64,000 nt of DNA from Effrenium voratum (GCA_963377175.1 CAUJNA010002791.1:62001-126000), one strand, 5' to 3'. Counted from the first letter of the stretch, positions 18,089-29,639 are shown. Notes: generated by a model from the letters alone, not told the origin. Translations and numbers: made by a program.

Positions 18089-19417
18089 GTGACCAGATGC
18101 TGGCACTCTCTGTCCAGGAATGATGCAAGCGGGCTGCTTCAGGCGTTTGCCAAGGAGCTCATGCAGTCCTTCCTTCGTGCGCCGGGATCCTTGGATGCCA
18201 AAGCCATGTTTGACAGCCTGATCACCACTGTCCAGACAACCACCACCACCACGACAACCGCCGGCCCCACGCGGGCGTTTTCTGGGCTGCCGCCGTGTGG
18301 GTCAGGCGCGACTGTGGTGGTGGCGGACGCCAGGAGCTGCACCTTGCCCTTTAAGAGGCAGGACACACCTCAGACGATGGGCTTGTCAGCTGAAGCCAGG
18401 TTCAATTGCGTTCTTGGGAGGCGCCGGTGGGCTGGTGATATCGACAGGCCAGTCAGGCAAAGCATCAAGTGTCCAATAGAGTCAGGATTCTGGAAGCTCG
18501 ACTCCCTCCTCAATGCTTGTCCGGCCAATGCTTCGGGTATCTCAGACTCTGCTCGATTGGCCAGCATGACTGCAAAGTGCTTTAAGCGTCCCTCTGCAAG
18601 TCGACCAGCAAGGGTTTGCAGGTCGATGAGCGCCTGCGCATCTGCGTGGAATGCAATCAACGAGAATCAATGGCATCGGAGAGTGGACGAGCTGCCCCGG
18701 ATCGTGCTGGCGCAGCACAAGCTGATGCAGATCTACACAACTCCCATTCGCGACGCCCCGCAGTGCTCGCGCTTCCCACTGCCCCCTTGTGGAGGCATGA
18801 AGCCGCACTGGGACCTTGTTGACAAGCTGGAGCCGCTTTTTCCAGACCTGCGGAATCTGTGGTACCATGCTCATGCCACCCTCATTGACTTTACGCCCTA
18901 CTTGCCGCTTCCTGCGCTTGCAAACTTCTCAAATGCGAAGCGAAGGATTCTCATTGTTGTTGGCGCAAACCGCTTCTGTCGTGCGCCCAAGTACTTGATG
19001 GACATGTACAGCCCATATTTTGACTTCGATCAGATTCATTTGGTTGATGCTCATGCGCTTGACGTGCCTTCCGCGTTTTTGAGTCGCAATATCACAACGC
19101 GGCAGATGACTGCTCAGGTGGCAACACGAGATGATGCAGATATTTTTGCAGCGATTCCTTCCTGGGTCACGGAGGATGACTTTGTCGCTCTCATGTGGGA
19201 CACAGATTTTGAGGGACAAGATGCAACACTTGAGTGGGGCATACTGGCGGACTTGTTGTCAATGCACTGGAAACTGGTAGATGAGCTGTTCATCGAGACG
19301 CACTTCACTCAGAAGGCGATTGGTTGGACTCACACTTTCCATGGACGACAAGAGGCCTATGAGCTGCTCTATCAGTTGCGCCATCACTGTGGATTTGCAA
19401 TTCATGCTTGGCCGTAG
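18089..19417 (+). CDS. FkbM-like methyltransferase domain with Thr-rich linker
   Basis: A 442-codon frame with no ATG at its edge. Residues 10-48 are helical and could be the C-terminal exon of the lactamase-like gene. A run of eight Thr follows (about 51-58), a low-complexity linker. The C-terminal 200 residues contain RRILIVVGAN (285-294), like the SAM-binding 'vlDvGAn.G' start of FkbM methyltransferases, then KYLMDMYSPYF, IHLVDAH (acidic strand end) and LMWDTDFEGQDATLEWGIL, resembling the FkbM 'iDvEG.E...l'. The protein ends FAIHAWP, then a TAG. FkbM enzymes O-methylate sugars or polyketides. The Asp of 'DvGAN' is Val here. A fusion with the lactamase-like protein across the Thr linker is possible but unproven. 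Confidence 0.5.
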   Translation: MTRCWHSLSRNDASGLLQAFAKELMQSFLRAPGSLDAKAMFDSLITTVQTTTTTTTTAGPTRAFSGLPPCGSGATVVVADARSCTLPFKRQDTPQTMGLSAEARFNCVLGRRRWAGDIDRPVRQSIKCPIESGFWKLDSLLNACPANASGISDSARLASMTAKCFKRPSASRPARVCRSMSACASAWNAINENQWHRRVDELPRIVLAQHKLMQIYTTPIRDAPQCSRFPLPPCGGMKPHWDLVDKLEPLFPDLRNLWYHAHATLIDFTPYLPLPALANFSNAKRRILIVVGANRFCRAPKYLMDMYSPYFDFDQIHLVDAHALDVPSAFLSRNITTRQMTAQVATRDDADIFAAIPSWVTEDDFVALMWDTDFEGQDATLEWGILADLLSMHWKLVDELFIETHFTQKAIGWTHTFHGRQEAYELLYQLRHHCGFAIHAWP

Positions 19418-21340
19418 ATCCAGGCACATCAGACTTAGCACAGGTGACTTGCATATTTATTTACATGCATTTCATGATCTCACTTGAGGATGTGATTGCC
19501 AATCGAAACAAACTTGTCAAATCCAGCTGAGGCAAAGATGCAGCTGACTTGCATTAGCATAAATCTCGGAGAATGTCTGGCAAAGCCAGCAGTTGGAAAA
19601 GGTTGGAGTGCAGAATCGGCGATCTGCTTGCAACGGCCCGACAACCCGACAACCCAGTCGTAAAATTAAGGGGATGCATTCCCGGAGGGGGAACAGCGAT
19701 GCCCCATGCGTCAAGAGGGATTGGGGACTTTCTCAGGATTCACCTGAACACCGCTTCGGTGTCCAACTGCTTCTTTCGAGTGCCGGGGCGTCTCGCAGAA
19801 TGCTAGGTGCAGGCGGTGAAGCCGCTCTTCACTTTGTCGGTGCGGCACCGCGTGGTGACGGCCGCGGCCTGGAGATCGAACGGCGAGGTTTCTCTTTTGA
19901 TGCACAGGAAATGGACGTGGGCAGATTGGCTTGGTCACATGCTCCAACTGATCGCTTTCTTCGCACGGTTTATTTCCGTCTATAAACAAACAAGCACGGA
20001 GTTTGCCCACTTTGAGTAGTATCCACATCGGTGAGGAGCCGAAGAACATGCGAGCACGAACAGGCCGCCTTTCATTTTTTTCAGTAGGGGCTGTTTGCAT
20101 AGGACACACCATGCCATTTGACACTGACGCATAGCACGCTCGAGGCCAGTGTTTTGCACTTGCAGAAGCTGCCGGAGTTGATGCTCCGTGACTATGCAGC
20201 TCTGGGCCCAGTTCTGGCACGAACACTTGGAGAGCGGAAGCCACTTGAGTACTTGAGATGAGAAGCGTGATGGAGCTGGGCCAGCGTGGAGGAAATTGGT
20301 GCAGTTTCCTTGAGATGCCTGTCAGGCATACAGGGTTGGGTTGATGCGTAGGGACACAGCTGGGCTACATTGAGAGCTTGTTGACCTCTGTTCACGCTGA
20401 GGTTTGGGAGAGCAGTCCAGGCTTTTCTGACCAAGGCACGCTTCAGATTTTTAAGTTGACGCATGCTAGGCGCCGCATGGAATTGGAGATTGGTGGAGAC
20501 CAGTGTGATTTAAGCTCTAGGCCAGGGCGTTCTTTCCAAGCATTCAGGTAGCAGCTTCCTGAAAGCTACTGCTTGGTGACTAGGGTTGGGTCAATTGTTT
20601 GATCATGTTTAAAGATCTACAGCTGCAGCTGAGGTCTTGCTGTCTGTTGGTGAAGCATTTGTACAGAAGCTCGAGCAGACGCTGCGAAGGCCACATGATC
20701 GGGAGAATCATGGCAGTGAAGCAGGATGAAGAAGGCACGGGCACGTCAGCAGCACTTGAAGTGGTTTGGCGCATCCAGAAGACTTTCTCACACATCCAGA
20801 ATAACGTTGTTGATGACGAGGAACAGTCAGACTGAGTTGGAATCCCTCTCTCTCTCTCTCTCCCTGCCTTTCTTTTTCTGACCACTCTCAGATCCCACTC
20901 CTTGCAGGTTGGCTGTTCACCGTGCAGCCCTACCTGATGGCCGGCGCGGACCGCGGGATGAAACATTAGGCAGCAGACTGAAGGCTAAATGGATCAGAAG
21001 GGCAGCTTATCGAAGTAGACGCGCAGCTTAGAGTTGGTGATGAGGGCTTGATAGGTTTTTGCAATTTGCATCACAGTGTGTCACACAAGTTGGGGGAGTT
21101 GTGTGACCGACAGGGCCCATTCGATTGATGGCATTTCAGCATATCATGAAGGGTCCCTTCTGCTTTGAGTGTGAGAGCTCAAGGGGATAATTAATTCGAT
21201 CCAGGGATTGTTGATAGCTGAGATCTGATCACGTAGCCAAGCTGCAATCTTGGCAGCATGCCCTACCTTGGGTTGCAGCATTGCCAGCCATTGTTTTTTG
21301 AATGATTTGCGCTGGATGTGGTGAGAGTAAACTTATGATG
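19418..21340 (+). other. Sparse region with short exon-like islands
   Basis: Mostly no coding signal. Possible + strand islands are 19809-19905 (AVKPLFTLSVRHRVVTAAAW), 20160-20235 (LQKLPELMLRDYAALGPVLA), 20342-20550 (GTQLGYIESLLTSVHAEVW.. to FQAFR stop) and 20617-20700 (AAAEVLLSVGEAFVQKLEQ). None matches a family I know. A (CT)n tract lies at 20847-20862. The islands are short and unconnected, so treat them as candidates only. Confidence 0.3.
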
Positions 21341-21359
21341 CAGTTTGTTCGCTCCTTTA

Positions 21360-21890
21360 CTTGAATTGAATGGACACGCAGACCCACACGTGTTTACACA
21401 CCCACATGTTGCATGTCACCACACAGTTTCATGCGTACTTGCCAAAATGCCGACCTACATACACAGTTATTGGCATACTTATTCACACACACATATTATA
21501 CTCACCAACCTACATGCACATGCACATGCTTCAAACGTTTACATTTCTTTTCGTTGGTGCATTGCATTGCGTTGCACTGCATTGCATGACATTACCTTGC
21601 ATTGCATTAAGACATTGCATTACACTACATTACATTACATCACATTACATAACATCGCATGCATGGCACCGCATTACTTTCATCACATCATCATTTCATG
21701 CAATCACAGCACATTACGCACATACATGAATGCACCCACACACGCAAACATACACATGGCAAACATAGAAACACGCACACCCACCCACCCACCTGCCCGC
21801 CCGCCCGCCCGCCCGCCCACACGCACACACACACACAAGCACACACACAGATAGAATACACGCACAGACACAGACACATATGCGCCAAGT
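21360..21890. repeat. CA/CATTA-rich low-complexity DNA
   Basis: Runs of CACATACA-type and (CATTA)n-type repeats (about 21560-21720), CCCACCCACC and CCGCCCGCCCGC, then (CACA)n to about 21880. Open frames rich in His/Thr/Pro here are repeat artefacts. Confidence 0.85.
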
Positions 21891-22291
21891 AATGCCGGAA
21901 TCGGCGTTCGTTCGTTTTTTGCCTTCTGTACCCGCTGCAGGAATATGGCCCTCCGCCGGCACGACCGTGGTGTGCGGATGGTCCCTACTGCGAACGGCGG
22001 CTGGGCGCGAGCAGACTAAGGCAACTGGTTTGGAACCTGTGCGAATCAGTGCTTTGGCAGTCCTTTCGAGGTCCACTAAATAAAGATGGTTTGGAGAAAA
22101 AGCAACAGCCGCGAAGGGGGGGTTTCTGCCCCAAGCTTGCGCCTTGTGACGGTTTGCCTCGCAGGGTTGAGCTCGACCACGACATGTGCGCTCCGGGCTG
22201 CGAATGTTGATGCATGTGGCTATGCCAATCACTGAACACATGCATATGATTCAGACCATTCAGACCCGATCCCCGAGGACGGATCAAAGCG

Positions 22292-22393
22292 ATGCGACCT
22301 TTGTTCAACGCATTGCGAAGGTACCTGCGGGACTTAAGCTTTCAGGACATCCAGGCCTTGGGGCTCGCCGAAGACCTTGGCCTGGTGCACAAG
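22292..22393 (+). CDS. Probable exon, unknown protein
   Basis: From ATG 22292: FNALRRYLRDLSFQDIQALG.. to LVHK, followed by AAG then GTCAGG, a plausible GT donor. Strong helix propensity and protein-like codon use contrast with the T-rich DNA that follows (22435-22480). Family not recognised. Confidence 0.4.
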
Positions 22394-24230
22394 GTCAGGA
22401 TTTGGGGAAGTTCCTTGGGCTCGACGCGTCGCGTTTTTTTTTCTTTTTGTTTTTTTTTTTTCCGCTTCCTAAAGTCGTTGTGAGCGCTTGTGGCTTGCGG
22501 AGCCGACGCAGTGTCTTGGGCCTGCCAGGCATCGTGAGCCCTCTGATCGGAATTGCATTGAGCCCAGGCATGCACAGCTCTGGAACTTTCTCATGTACGA
22601 CTCTTGGTGTCAAGACGTTTGGAATGTCAGAGGATACAGCCCCAGACTTTGCGCCATCCCCCAAATGTTTTCCAAGATCGAGCCAGCCCTTCTCGGGCTC
22701 AATTAGAGCAGCTGGATCTCCAAAAGATCTTCGCTGCATCGTTCCCCAACACGCGGTGCTGACGGCAAACGCCGCTGTACCCTGCGTGGGTTTCAGCAAA
22801 GTCTGACCAGCCCGGCCATGGAGCGATACCCCCAGCGCCAAGCTTCTCTTTGGTCGCTGCATTGAGGGCCGAGCTGAAATGCAGCAGGAAGGCAACCGAG
22901 AGAGAAGAGCTGCTTGAGTGCAGTCAGGGAATGAAAAGGGAGGGCATTCGCGAATGTTGCATGTTGTGTGCAAGATTGTCTTAGTGCTTGTGCCACATAG
23001 CAAAGCAAAATGATGTTTGCGCTGTTTGTAGAAGGAACACCGCAGTGCTTGATTGCCGGTGTTGCTTGACATTGGCTTCGCCAGCCGTAGTAGCATGCAG
23101 AATTAGAACTGAAGCCCTTCGCACTTTGTCCAATTTTTCGCCCGACGGGTGGGCGCCCATTCTGCTTCTCACGTCTCTATCAGCTTGATGCATACATGAC
23201 CAAGGTTCTTGCTCGAGGCTTGATCCCTTGGAATGCCCATGGATCGATCATTGGCTTCTCTTGAAGTTGAATAGCCGGCTGCAACCTGCAGTCTGTAGTG
23301 ATTGATCCAGCGGTCAACGGAAGCGGCGAGTTGCCCGACAGGTCGCGGAGGCACGGCATGCCACTGACACCGCCACGGACGCCATGCTCAACGCCTTGAG
23401 GCGAGGACGTGAGCAGCACCATACTCACATCATCTAAGTATAATTTTCAATACCGTAGGCATCCCTCGCAAGCGTCGGCATTGCTGGCATCACCGCCTTG
23501 CTAGTATCGCTGGTATATCCAGCCAAGCCATCATTTCTATTCTCCGCAGCAACGCCAGCATCAACTCGTTTTCTTCAACGAAGATTGTTTACATCGGCAA
23601 CATCGACAGCACCGATCTCACCAGCATTTGTGTCACCAACCCCCACACCCACATCAGCAGGCAGGACAGCGGCCATCCTTGTCATCTCTACAGAATATGC
23701 TGAAAAAAACAAGCCCTCAGCTTGAGACAGGCGTGGGGTGGAAGAGCTCAACGTGAGGTGTGGCACCAGCCAAGAGGGTGAGGAGACGACGTGGTTGTTG
23801 CTGTGTCTCAGACTCGTTTGTGCTTGGCTGGCAAGGGCTAGTGACTTGGCGGACGTTCCAAAGTGAAGGCAAAGCCGCAAGAAAGAGCTATTTAGATGTT
23901 GATCCGTGTGCTGCTCGCTTCTTTTTGTTTCTTACTGGATCAGGCAGCAGCACATAACTTCAGTATTTGATGATGGGTTTAGCAGTGGCCGTCTGGCCAC
24001 TTGTATTCGCCTCTGCAACCTGCTGCAGTTGAAACCCAGCGCCTGGGTCAACAGTTCTCGTTCCTCTTGAGAGGGGAAGCCCGTCAGAAGTTTCAATCGC
24101 TAGAAGGACACAGCCTTCTTTGGCAATAGGCCAGCAGCGCTGGACTCTGCCTGGTGGATGTTGTGAATGGCAACGCGAGTCAATTGCCTAATGAACCGCT
24201 CCTTGTTTTTGTTTGGAGTTCTCGATAGCG
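22394..24230. other. Intergenic/intronic, no supported gene
   Basis: A T-rich tract at 22434-22462 and otherwise unremarkable mixed-composition DNA. I see no motif or convincing exon in either strand. Confidence 0.4.
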
Positions 24231-24377
24231 ATGCATCGCAAGGAGAGCTTGGCGGGCAGCCTTGCCTCGCAGCAGAAGTCCTTGAAGCAGTTGCAACAGC
24301 AGGTGAAGCAGATGGAGGTGCAAGCTGCACGGATCGACCAAACGGTTGGTAGTGATTTGCTTGTGGCACGCTGTTGA
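24231..24377 (+). CDS. Coiled-coil exon (Gln-rich)
   Basis: ATG 24231 to TGA 24375. The middle reads SLKQLQQQVKQMEVQAARID with heptad-spaced Leu/Val/Met, a coiled coil. The exon probably ends before the stop. It may belong to one long + strand gene with the islands at 25697, 25923, 26836, 29478, 31270, 32436 and 33864. Confidence 0.4.
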   Translation: MHRKESLAGSLASQQKSLKQLQQQVKQMEVQAARIDQTVGSDLLVARC

Positions 24378-25696
24378 AAGGGGTCCGGGCCCAATATTGT
24401 TGGCATTTCTGCCAAAAGCACTCTTCCGATATTGGTGGAGAGACGCCACACCTTGGTGTAGCTTCATCTTTTTGGATCTCAGCTTGCAGCGTCGGCTTTG
24501 TCTTGATTCTGCTTGGTCTGGAAATGGTGCAATGCCCCATGCTGCGCAGGCCAGTCTTGATTCATGTTGATTCATTCAGACTGAGGGTTGGGGATGTCTG
24601 CCTTGGATTATTGAAGAGCCCTTTGAAATCGCCACGATTCATTTGGGTGGGACATGGGGGACTCACTAAAATTTCCCACAAAAGCCAGGTGAGTGCAAAC
24701 GAGGGCCAGGATGCGGGGTGTGGATGCTAACCCCCAAGATCTACCTGTTTTAGTTTTGGTACAGCTCCGTTTTTACCAATCGACCGCATGCGAATTGACA
24801 CGCCGGCTGAACTATATTGGCCGCGTGCCACGACCTGAACAAAAAACTGCCACATGATTCAGGAGGACACCAAGCCACCGGCAGAACACTGGACAAGAAA
24901 GCTGTCATATGTCTTGAATCCTACCCCATGTTCAGTTTCAGAAATTGCAGGGGATGTAAAGACTGGCAAGCACCCTGGTTCTGGATCCATGCTTTTTGCC
25001 GGGAGCGCGTGGCAATCTTCAATATTGATCGAAGTATTGTACTTGCCGAAGCGCAGGTTTCACCATATCAATCGCTGGACATGTCTATGATGTCGAGCTT
25101 GCACCAAATCGATTATCAGCATGCTTCAAACAGTATCCCAGAGGAAGGCTTGCATTGCGGGCGAGTTACATGCTCGACAAGCGTTGGGTTGGGACAACGT
25201 GTGCCCGCGGTGGTTATCGGCTTTGATTGGGTGCGCCGTGCGAGGCTTCAGCCAGGGAGCAGGAGCCAGCTGTGGGGGATGTGCCTACGAGTATCTGCGC
25301 AAGGTAGAACAAGTTCTGGGATAGATCGGCAATGCTTGCTTCCCATTTCCTGTTCAAGGGGCGTGGATTAATTCCGCGGTTGCTTGATCATTGATCCGCA
25401 GGTTGTGCCATGCACTCTTTAGCCAACCAGGTATGCTGAAGCACGGGCCATATTGGCATGCTGGTTCACAAACGATCTGAGCTGACGTCAATCCAAGGGT
25501 TGACTGCCCTTTAAGGGAGGTGTCGAAGAAGCGAGCTTTCTTTTGAACAAAGCGCTCCGACATATGCAAAGCCATTGAATCATTACTCGTCTCGGTGAAG
25601 CGCTCGGCAGTCAACTCCATTCAAACCGAGAGGCCGAATTTTTTCAGATGTTGGCGATAAATAAAAAGCACTTCGAAGATGCCTCGCTTAGTGCAA

Positions 25697-25799
25697 GACC
25701 TCCGATGTGATTGAAGCCCTGAAGCCAGTGATCCGGGCCACCGGGTTTGAAGTGACCCATGGCATTGCCGAGCAGAACTTACGGCTTGTAGCACTGTAG
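25697..25799 (+). CDS. Exon-like segment (VIEALKPVIRATGFEV)
   Basis: Open from about 25704 to the stop at 25797: DVIEALKPVIRATGFEVTHG then IAEQNLRLVAL. The composition is protein-like; family unknown. It lies 120 bp upstream of a coiled-coil exon. Confidence 0.35.
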
Positions 25800-25922
25800 C
25801 ACTGCTGCCGACCTTCGTATTTCTTCGAATGTCAGAGGTCGGATTTGACTAGAATGACGAGAATGACTCAACATGGGCGAACAAGAAAAAAAACCAACCG
25901 GCACGGCAAGCGGTGTCTCGGA

Positions 25923-26009
25923 GCCGAGGAGCTGGAGCAGTCCGTGCGACAGCTGCAGGGCCAGCTGCAGGCTCTGCAGGAGGAGAAGCGCCAGGCAAGC
26001 ACCGCCTAG
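25923..26009 (+). CDS. Coiled-coil exon, copy 1
   Basis: AEELEQSVRQLQGQLQALQE followed by EKRQASTA and a stop at 26007. A clear heptad pattern. It is very similar to 29487-29556 (LEELERSVSALQGQQQELKA): about 14 of 20 positions agree, suggesting exon duplication. Confidence 0.5.
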   Translation, partial: AEELEQSVRQLQGQLQALQEEKRQASTA

Positions 26010-26835
26010 CCGAGTGCTCCACGCGTTTGAGGGACGACTCTGTGAGACCTGGTTTGGTGGGATCTTGGCTGAAGGGCAGGAGAAGTTGGGCCATGCAGGC
26101 GTGATGAGTTCAATGTGTCTTGTTTTGTCGGACCACCTTTTTCTTAGGCAAGCATGCGGATTCCGCCGCCTCTGAAATCTGATAGCCAACTGCAGGAAAG
26201 AGCAATGCGTTTTTGAAACAGTGTTTCCTGACCTTAGTGCCTATGAAGTTGCATTGGTCGTCTAACGTTGGGCACGAGCCCTCCAACTTGTGTTGGTGAC
26301 CCTGCCCAACTTCGCCCAACATGGGGCAGGGCATTTTTAGGGTGGACAAGAAGGGTTGGCAAAAGGTTGAAACGTAGTTTTGAAACGGTTCCTGTCAAGA
26401 ACCATTCCAACCATTTCCCCCAAACATCGTGTCTACACTAATCGGTTCTCACGTAAGAAGTTCTTACGGTAAATGTAAAGGCCGGGCGTCGTTTCAGGTA
26501 GCGGATCCAGCTCATGAGATTGGACGGGATGTTTATGTCCTGATGGAAAGCCTTGCTGCAGGGTCGCTTTGGCAAATATTACCCGGCCACGTGGTGGGTG
26601 ATTGTCAATGAAACCGCAAGCATGCCCTGTGACATGCCTTGGCTTTCCGCCATGCCTTGACGGTCGCGGCGAAACTTTGTTTCTGCATCTTCGGGTGAAG
26701 TCTGCTAAAGTCAAGCAATCCAAAAGCTTTCAACGGATTTCTGGTTCAGGCCTTGGGCCTTCAGCGTTGCAAAAATACACGTTCTTCTTCCTTGCGGGCT
26801 AAGCGACTGGTGGACCATCTGCCACCCGAGCGAAG

Positions 26836-26943
26836 GTGGCAGAGGCTCTGGGCGCCATGGCGCAGCAGCAGCAGGTCCTGGAGCAAATGCAGACGCAGCT
26901 GCTGGCCGGCGGGGCTTCCGAAAGGGGCCCTCCGGAGCACGGC
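26836..26943 (+). CDS. Coiled-coil exon (Gln-rich)
   Basis: VAEALGAMAQQQQVLEQMQT followed by QLLAGGASERG. AAG precedes GTGGCAG at the left edge, consistent with an AG|G acceptor. GC-rich codons contrast with the T-rich flank. Confidence 0.45.
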
Positions 26944-27055
26944 TGCTGTTTTTGTTCTTTCTTTTTTCTTTTTTCAAGTGTTAGTTGTTAACAGGGTTTT
27001 CATTTACTGTGGTTGTTGTTTTGTTTTGTTTGACAGTTCGTTTGCCTGTGTTTTT

Positions 27056-27100
27056 TTGTTTGTTTGTTTGTTTGTTTGTTTGTTTGTTTGTTTGTTTCAC
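27056..27100. repeat. (GTTT)n microsatellite
   Basis: About ten consecutive GTTT units. Confidence 0.9.
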
Positions 27101-27606
27101 ACATGGAGCTGGACCCTTTGGTGGACATCATTTTTCGCAATTGCATAGTTGGTTTTGTGCGACCACTCACCCATTTTTGAGGGTAGACCGTGCGAAAGTG
27201 CAGAGCCATTCGCGTGTGGCTGTTCTTTGAGTTGGCGCTGAACTTCAACGTGCATGACTTGTGCCAAATTTGGCTCTTTTCTAACTGATGGAACCCTGAA
27301 GTGGGATTCGGCAACGGCGAAAGCCTTTTGCCCAGAAGTTGTTGGTACACTCGTGGTGTGTTTGTGACAATGTGAAGAAAGGGTTCCTCAGCCTGCTCCC
27401 TACTGGTTCATTCGTTCAACATTTGAAGCACTCGGTAGTCGAGGCGGGAAGGGCACGGAGACTGGCGCCAGGAACTCATAGCGTCGTTTGCAGAGTCGGT
27501 TGCCACGGCCGAAGTTGATGGCTGGTTGAGAGATGCGTGTTTGGTGCAGTTTGGCTGCAGCTTTTCCCCGTTACACCGCCTGCACACGCTCTTTGCTTCT
27601 ATCGCG

Positions 27607-28929
27607 ATGGGCAACGCGTGCACGTCCGTCCAGACCGAGATGAGCCTCCCGGTCCAGGCAGGCCTCCTGGCGCAAAAACGGGCAGGCAGTCCATCAGTGG
27701 CCATCATTTACTACTCTACCTACGGCCACATCAGGGCGCTGGCTGAGCAGATCAAGACAGGCGTTGAATCCACTGGTGTGAATGTAGACCTGTTCCAGGT
27801 CCCCGAAACACTTTCACCAGAGGTCCTGAAGGCAATGTCTGCTCCGGAGAAGCCAGCGGACGTGATGCTGTTGGATCGAAGTTTCTTACAGCAACTCCCT
27901 GAGTATGACGGCCTGATGTTTGGCATGCCCACGCGCTTCGGCATGATGCCGGCGCAGATGAAGGCCTTCTTTGATGGGACTGGCTCGCTTTGGCAGTCAG
28001 GTGGGCTGGTGGGTAAGTTGGCCGGCACCTTTGTGAGCACTGGCACCCAGCAGGGTGGACAGGAGACTACGCACTTCACCACCCTCACTCAGCTGGTACA
28101 TCATGGTATGGCCTACGTGCCGCTGGGATACCAGGCGGGCACGGATGGTCAGTTTGACCTGTCCGAGATCCACGGCGCATCGCCCTGGGGCGCCTCGACC
28201 TTGGCCGGAGCTGATGGCAGCAGGCAGCCCAGCCAGTTGGAGCTCAAGGTGGCGGGCAAACACGGCGAGGTCTTCGGCAATGCCGTGAAGCGCTCGGTGG
28301 CGCCGGCTTCCAGCCGCAAGTTCAAGGTGGCGGTGGTCTACTACAGCATGTATGGGCATGTGAAGAAGCTTGCTGATGAACTGGCCGCCGCCATGAAAGA
28401 AGAAGGACTGACCGTGGACCTGTTCCAGGCGCCCGAACTTCTGGCAGCGGACGTGCTGAAGAAGATGGGAGCACCAGCAAAGCCGCAGGACGAAGTCATG
28501 GACCATGTGAAGGTGGCCAAGTTGGCGGACTACGATGGCCTGGTCTTCGGTATTCCTACACGCTTTGGCTCTGCAGCAGCGCAAATGAAGGCCCTGTTCG
28601 ACAGCACGGGCTCTCTGTGGCAATCCGGCGCTTTGGCAGGGAAGCTTTGCGCCACTTTTACCAGCACCGGCACCCTCAATGGTGGACAGGAGAGCACGCA
28701 CATGACGACCATCACTAACATGGTGCACCATGGCATGATCTACGTTCCATTGGGTTACCAAGCAGGCGCTGATGCCTTCGACATGACCGAGCTCCATGGC
28801 GGCTCCCCCTGGGGTGCAAGCACTTTTGCAGGTCCTGATGGCAGCCGGCAGCCCAGCGCGATCGAGTTGAGGATTGCCAAGAAGCAGGGCAAGGTCTTTG
28901 CCGCGAAGGTGAAGCAGATGTGCAAGTAA
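27607..28929 (+). CDS. Tandem-duplicated WrbA-type NAD(P)H:quinone oxidoreductase
   Basis: 440 codons without an intron. ATG 27607 is chosen because the protein then begins MGNACTS, a good N-myristoylation signal (Gly2, Thr6) with a palmitoylatable Cys5; 27 further in-frame codons lie upstream. Two flavodoxin-fold copies follow: residues about 30-228 and 238-440. Each has the FMN phosphate loop (YYSTYGHIRA; YYSMYGHVKK), the PTRFG..QMKAFFD/LFD..GSLW segment, the GGQE.TH loop and the VHHGM.YVPLGYQ block typical of WrbA/FQR1. Normal family members have one such domain of about 200 residues and use two-electron reduction of quinones with FMN, protecting against oxidative stress. The two halves are about two-thirds identical by eye. 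Lipid anchoring would place the enzyme at a membrane where quinones reside (inference). Confidence 0.93.
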   Translation: MGNACTSVQTEMSLPVQAGLLAQKRAGSPSVAIIYYSTYGHIRALAEQIKTGVESTGVNVDLFQVPETLSPEVLKAMSAPEKPADVMLLDRSFLQQLPEYDGLMFGMPTRFGMMPAQMKAFFDGTGSLWQSGGLVGKLAGTFVSTGTQQGGQETTHFTTLTQLVHHGMAYVPLGYQAGTDGQFDLSEIHGASPWGASTLAGADGSRQPSQLELKVAGKHGEVFGNAVKRSVAPASSRKFKVAVVYYSMYGHVKKLADELAAAMKEEGLTVDLFQAPELLAADVLKKMGAPAKPQDEVMDHVKVAKLADYDGLVFGIPTRFGSAAAQMKALFDSTGSLWQSGALAGKLCATFTSTGTLNGGQESTHMTTITNMVHHGMIYVPLGYQAGADAFDMTELHGGSPWGASTFAGPDGSRQPSAIELRIAKKQGKVFAAKVKQMCK

Positions 28930-29477
28930 GGTAAGTCGGGGTTGATTCCGAAGCCAACGATTTTGGACCGGAGCTGTGGCCGAGTGTTTGTGAGACATTG
29001 CAATGTGTAGATTGTTGCTTCAACTCGCCAACAGCGCAGCCCAAGATTCAGTTGCGATATGGAGATGTTCCTGGAAACATTTATGGGCTTTCCATTGCGC
29101 CAACTGGAGCCTTAAATTTTTGCTTGCAGATTGCAAGCAGTTGATGTGCAAGTGTGAAGCCTGGAGAAATGATGGCTTCTGCTGGCCCTTAAAGGGACTG
29201 ATTGCGGCCGTGTGACCGCGTGTGTGCAGTGAAGGCAGAAAGATGGCTTCTTGCAGCCACCGCTCGATCCTTCTCCAAGACTGGACAAGCAAAATACGTG
29301 CGCACAGGGGAACCGAAGGGGCACACCTCCCATTTCCGGATGTTCCATGAGACGAACCGGCTTGCCCCAATGTCTGACTCGCAACTGGGGGGACTAGCTG
29401 ACTAGCTTGAGGCTGGATTGAAATTTTGCCGTTTGTCCCACCTTCGGCTTTCGGCTGGTGGACCGTCACTCGCACCT
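28930..29477. other. 3' flank of quinone reductase gene
   Basis: No coding signal on the + strand. Probably 3' UTR and intergenic or intron DNA. Confidence 0.4.
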
Positions 29478-29575
29478 TCCGAGGCTCGGCTGGAGGAGCT
29501 GGAGCGCTCGGTGAGTGCGCTGCAGGGCCAGCAGCAGGAGCTCAAGGCCTCTGTGCAGGACGCCGCACGGGCCTT
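29478..29575 (+). CDS. Coiled-coil exon, copy 2
   Basis: EARLEELERSVSALQGQQQE followed by LKASVQDAARAF. Heptads are clear. It resembles the exon at 25923. A GC-rich island in AT-richer DNA. Confidence 0.5.
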
Positions 29576-29639
29576 TGTCATTTGGAAGCCGGGAGTCTGC
29601 AGAGTTTGCGGGTTGATCTTTTTGCAGTCTTTTGGATTC

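Noticed and set aside
21345..21854. His/Thr/Pro-rich ORF of 169 residues
   Set aside because: Encoded by CA- and CATTA-type simple repeats.
27997..28998. 333-residue minus-strand ORF
   Set aside because: Shadow of the quinone reductase gene; the + strand has clear duplicated flavodoxin motifs.
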